Assembly (NCBI GenBank): GCA_905215765.1
Contig: CAJMRP010000076.1
Location: forward strand, 1-9,139
Direction: 5' to 3'
Length of the DNA: 9,139 nt
Origin: an uncultured bacterium
Lineage (GTDB): Bacteria > Actinomycetota > Coriobacteriia > Coriobacteriales > Coriobacteriaceae
Positions 7,801-9,139 of this stretch are shown in pieces (positions within the stretch are counted from its first letter, which is position 1; the number at the start of each line of letters is the position of its first letter). The notes under the pieces were generated by a model. It saw only the letters and a list, made by a program, of their open reading frames with translations. It was not told where the DNA came from and did not search any database. The translations under genes and the position numbers were made by a program.

Positions 7801-8572
7801 AAAGACGTTTTTTTCTGACGGAACGACCGGCCCTGACGGAAGTGTGACTTTTGGAACGAGTTCGGAAACGAGTTCGGACGCCATGGCTTCCTGCAAGCTT
7901 TACTGCCTCGAGGAGACGACGGCGCCTCCTGGATATCGCGTCGCCCAACCAACATGGATTCTGCTCAAGGGCAATGCGACCGAAGAGCAATACGAGCAAG
8001 CCATGAACAAGGCGAAATCTTTGCTTGATGCCGATACGGAGATAACGTCAGATGCAGAGATTTGGGTGTATGACGCGCCCCTTGAAGGCAAAGCGACGAT
8101 AAAAGCAAATAAAGTGCTTAAAGGCGGAACCTTCAGGGAAGGTCAGTTCTCGTTCGCGCTTAAGGACGCCGAGGGCAAAGTGCTCCAGACGGTGACCAAT
8201 AATGACAAGGGAAATGTCTCCTTTGACGTCAAGTACAACAAGGCGGGAATCTATACCTACACCATCTCCGAGGTCGAGCCCGAGGGTGCCATCGACCATG
8301 TTAAAGATCACATCACCTATGACACAACCCCGCGCAAAGTCACGGTTGAGGTAACTAATGGCACGGACCAACTCAACGCCGTAGTTGCCTATGGCGATGG
8401 CTCTCAGGATCCGCCGACCTTTACCAACAAGTATTCGACTACGCTACCTGAGGCGGGCGGGGCTGGTTTGACTATGACGTATTTAGCTGTTGCTTCGATG
8501 CTGTGTTTTGCCGCGACGTGGATGCATGCTCGCCGCCATCGTGATCTTGATCGGAGTGGTCGTCGTGAGTAA
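4832..8572 (+). CDS. large sortase-anchored surface adhesin / ancillary pilin
   Basis: 1246 residues with Shine-Dalgarno AAGGGA 5 bases before the ATG. A signal peptide covers residues 1 to about 34 (basic start, hydrophobic core, cut near VRA|ED). Residues 35-190 form a domain I do not recognise, possibly the binding head. Five tandem CnaA-like immunoglobulin domains follow, each with a Lys, an Asp in a [VTI]-x-D-x-[LM]-type strand and a late Asn: K201/D235/N302, K333/D365/N437, K468/D506/N595, K623/D687/N781 and K808/D843/N919. These fit spontaneous Lys-Asn isopeptide bonds. A CnaB/SpaA domain follows (GIVVHK, K956; ETTAPPGY, E1028; partner probably D1081). Next is a Spy0128/FctA-type domain (K1094, E1147 in YTISEVE, N1199 in FTNKY). 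The sorting signal is LPEAG (1205-1209), then a membrane helix (about 1211-1233) and a basic tail. It is likely a stalk-like adhesin or pilus tip. Its GC content is lower than that of typA. Confidence 0.9.
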   Translation: MNAHRSRSLGMAALVFILISLTAAVFHGVAPVRAEDVSTPTPIVIDENTADVTVGLYADKGRQQPLGKEGSPSITTADTIYGFMEARFHENCGPTPERLETIYTFPDSIVVNENEGGILRTDDTENAQRMGTWYIKDNKVVFNYDASYLSGHPSSLYVRVNFEFELKDKDVDDGEKVELKFPGVGETVPIEIQDGAVDGNKSGVFSQDSSTGNAKITWTINLSVTSHATDVKLVDTLGDYLDFEQSSFKLDGNPLGSSVSIEERTATLPLGNLSQGDHTVTYETTVSKNLSLSNGTPTQGRNSVQTTWGKANHQQSLTIKGASEPFQYDMIQKEAGSGTSSVITWKVVLNRGSLKADMSGYTFTDKLDGKQDYIGSYTVYKGETADEKQKIDEEMLSESGDSFSYTFNPKEGDRYATYCIVYQTKLKDENSYEKVSNTASVKKEDSGLPSGESTAYYIRPWTGKTISKTLLNPDEASRTGKATWQLRVELRDYVNAKNPTSILIKDTMLAAWKQTMGPDTSDGPSHVITIGGTKLDQGTDWTFAGGENPSQNSNQHNCNIQITITDKVKEALDKSPEVVITYKTVTDALPGWYSNFASVDGFSGYSDFVFYYVEGEAEPSVEKSVKINEDGSQARWDETFDWKSVDGSNDKGAWIVDWTVYANRAKTPAGEYYGAGRLNGKDVVVKDELPEGMSYIPGSAKYSLYSNPYGTAVPGREWEHEREKTEVSDVLLTPAVDRQMVAFSIPTEKLGNNTGYAKLTYSTAVKRSVVDTSKNLGELTNSASASSDGKEFKADSDTVQIKNDVLSKTGSSVSNSKRIQYTIFVNESALDLKVGTDYLDLFDVMDSKCTFIPSSLSVSECDNGDWRVLTKEKYRATLDSIGEGAGKQQRLTLRIPDEKYLKVEYEVLSGESGTVSLSNEAQLEGVAGGYVKHEREYDIDAGASGGGTGHGIVVHKVDEKDVAAPLADATFTLYAIDMDKAQGSAGVEGAKTFFSDGTTGPDGSVTFGTSSETSSDAMASCKLYCLEETTAPPGYRVAQPTWILLKGNATEEQYEQAMNKAKSLLDADTEITSDAEIWVYDAPLEGKATIKANKVLKGGTFREGQFSFALKDAEGKVLQTVTNNDKGNVSFDVKYNKAGIYTYTISEVEPEGAIDHVKDHITYDTTPRKVTVEVTNGTDQLNAVVAYGDGSQDPPTFTNKYSTTLPEAGGAGLTMTYLAVASMLCFAATWMHARRHRDLDRSGRRE
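7856..7878 (+). repeat. 12-base-period direct repeat inside the adhesin gene
   Basis: ACGAGTTCGGA occurs at 7856-7866 and again at 7868-7878, so the unit is 12 bases and encodes TSSE-TSSD in the CnaB domain. Because the period is a multiple of three, gain or loss of a unit would keep the frame. It probably arose by a small slippage duplication in a surface loop. Confidence 0.6.
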
Positions 8573-9139
8573 AGTGCTCCGTCATATGTTGGCCGTCGTG
8601 GTGATGTCCATGGCCGTCGTCTTCGCTTTTGCGATCGCCCCTGGAACGGCCCGTGCTGCCGACACCGGAGCCATTACGGTGGACGGTACAGTCGCGACAC
8701 GTTACGACGCGTACCAGCTCTTTTCGGCGACCGTTGTCGACGATGCCGATGCCGACCAAAAGGTCGCAACTGATGTAGCGTGGGCGAATGACACGGTTCG
8801 CCAAGCTGCCCTTCCCGTGCTTCATGATGCAGGGCTTGATAACTCGGCATCGACGGCGCAAGAGGCTGCCGAATGGATGAATGCCGACGGGCACATGACG
8901 ACCACGCTAGCGGCAAAGCTTGCCCGTGCGATTTACAATGCCGGTGCGCCTTCCGTGGCCCTTAACGCGGGCACGACGGCCGAGCTGCCCTGCGGCTACT
9001 GGCTCATCGTCGCCGACGATGACGCCATTTCCCAGGGCGAGGCCGGCACCGCGCCGATCATGGCCCTGGTGGGCGGCAGCGCCGTCAGCGTCAAGCCCAA
9101 GGCCGCGACCCCCAAGGTGTCCAAGCACGTGCTGGAGGA
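8565..9139 (+). CDS. fimbrial backbone pilin, N-terminal part (runs off the window)
   Basis: The frame is open from a GTG at 8565 to the end of the window (191 codons seen). GGAG (8553-8556) lies 8 bases upstream of this GTG. It overlaps the adhesin stop by 8 bases (GTGAGTAA), which suggests translational coupling. An in-frame ATG at 8526 has only a weak ribosome site and gives a less typical leader. The product starts with a signal peptide (SKVLRHMLAVVVMSMAVVF, cut near ARA|AD at 31/32). Then comes a first pilin domain with RYDAYQLFSA (46-55) and CGYWLIVADD (143-152), patterns of isopeptide-forming fimbrial subunits in Gram-positive bacteria. SVKPK (175-179) sits where the pilin-motif lysine used by class C sortases lies, and PKVSKHVLE (183-191) looks like the start of the next isopeptide domain with K187. 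The LPxTG-type signal should lie beyond the window. I call it the probable backbone subunit. Confidence 0.85.
   Translation, partial: MSKVLRHMLAVVVMSMAVVFAFAIAPGTARAADTGAITVDGTVATRYDAYQLFSATVVDDADADQKVATDVAWANDTVRQAALPVLHDAGLDNSASTAQEAAEWMNADGHMTTTLAAKLARAIYNAGAPSVALNAGTTAELPCGYWLIVADDDAISQGEAGTAPIMALVGGSAVSVKPKAATPKVSKHVLE

Noticed and set aside
7325..7999. 224-codon minus-strand frame inside the adhesin gene
   Set aside because: It is antisense to continuous adhesin domains with recognisable motifs on both sides and has no features of its own.
8526..8564. ATG 8526 as the start of the pilin gene
   Set aside because: It has no good ribosome site and adds a second hydrophobic stretch before the basic residues. 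GTG 8565 has GGAG 8 bases upstream and gives a standard signal peptide.
8472..9128. Minus-strand frames at 8472-8894, 8674-8916 and 8907-9128
   Set aside because: They oppose a GTG-started plus-strand pilin with signal peptide and pilin motifs; they are His/Gly/Arg-rich shadows.

Overview
The window looks like chromosomal DNA of a high-GC, Gram-positive gut actinobacterium. I infer a member of the Coriobacteriia such as Collinsella. The grounds are a GC-rich core of genes with strong C/G third-position bias, clear Shine-Dalgarno sites, paired BFN/DUF151 proteins, and sortase-anchored pilin genes. The genus is my inference and was not read from a marker gene.

Left edge (1-157): the last 22 codons of an IS3-family transposase, then a sequence that looks like the element's right terminal inverted repeat. 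Next is a minus-strand gene for a BFN/DUF151 bifunctional-nuclease-family protein (158-658), a strong stable-RNA-type promoter with an A/T-tract, a complete tRNA-Ile(GAU) with encoded CCA (843-919), and its terminator. On the plus strand a second, clearly related BFN/DUF151 gene (1079-1579) leads a tight cluster with a small two-helix membrane protein (about 1613-1969) and an acidic protein I do not recognise (2000-2449).

Middle (2450-4467): typA/bipA, the ribosome-associated translational GTPase, preceded by an RNA hairpin in its upstream region and followed by a 16-bp stem terminator. A REP-like palindrome follows.

Right half (4498-9139): an AT-richer regulatory region with a 10-bp palindrome, a good sigma-70-type promoter and a leader of about 145 nt that can fold. 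It drives a 1246-residue, sortase-anchored surface adhesin or ancillary pilin. I read this protein as a signal peptide, an unassigned N-terminal domain, five tandem CnaA-like domains each with a Lys/Asp/Asn isopeptide triad, one CnaB/SpaA domain, one Spy0128/FctA-type pilin domain, an LPEAG sorting signal, a membrane helix and a basic tail. Its stop overlaps the GTG start of a second secreted pilin (8565 to beyond the window) that looks like a fimbrial backbone subunit. The two probably form the start of a sortase-assembled pilus operon, and a class C sortase would be expected just downstream.

The most interesting parts are the adhesin with up to seven predicted isopeptide bonds, its structured leader, the divergent BFN paralogues around the tRNA, and the REP-like element. 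I see no CRISPR array, phage module or defence system.
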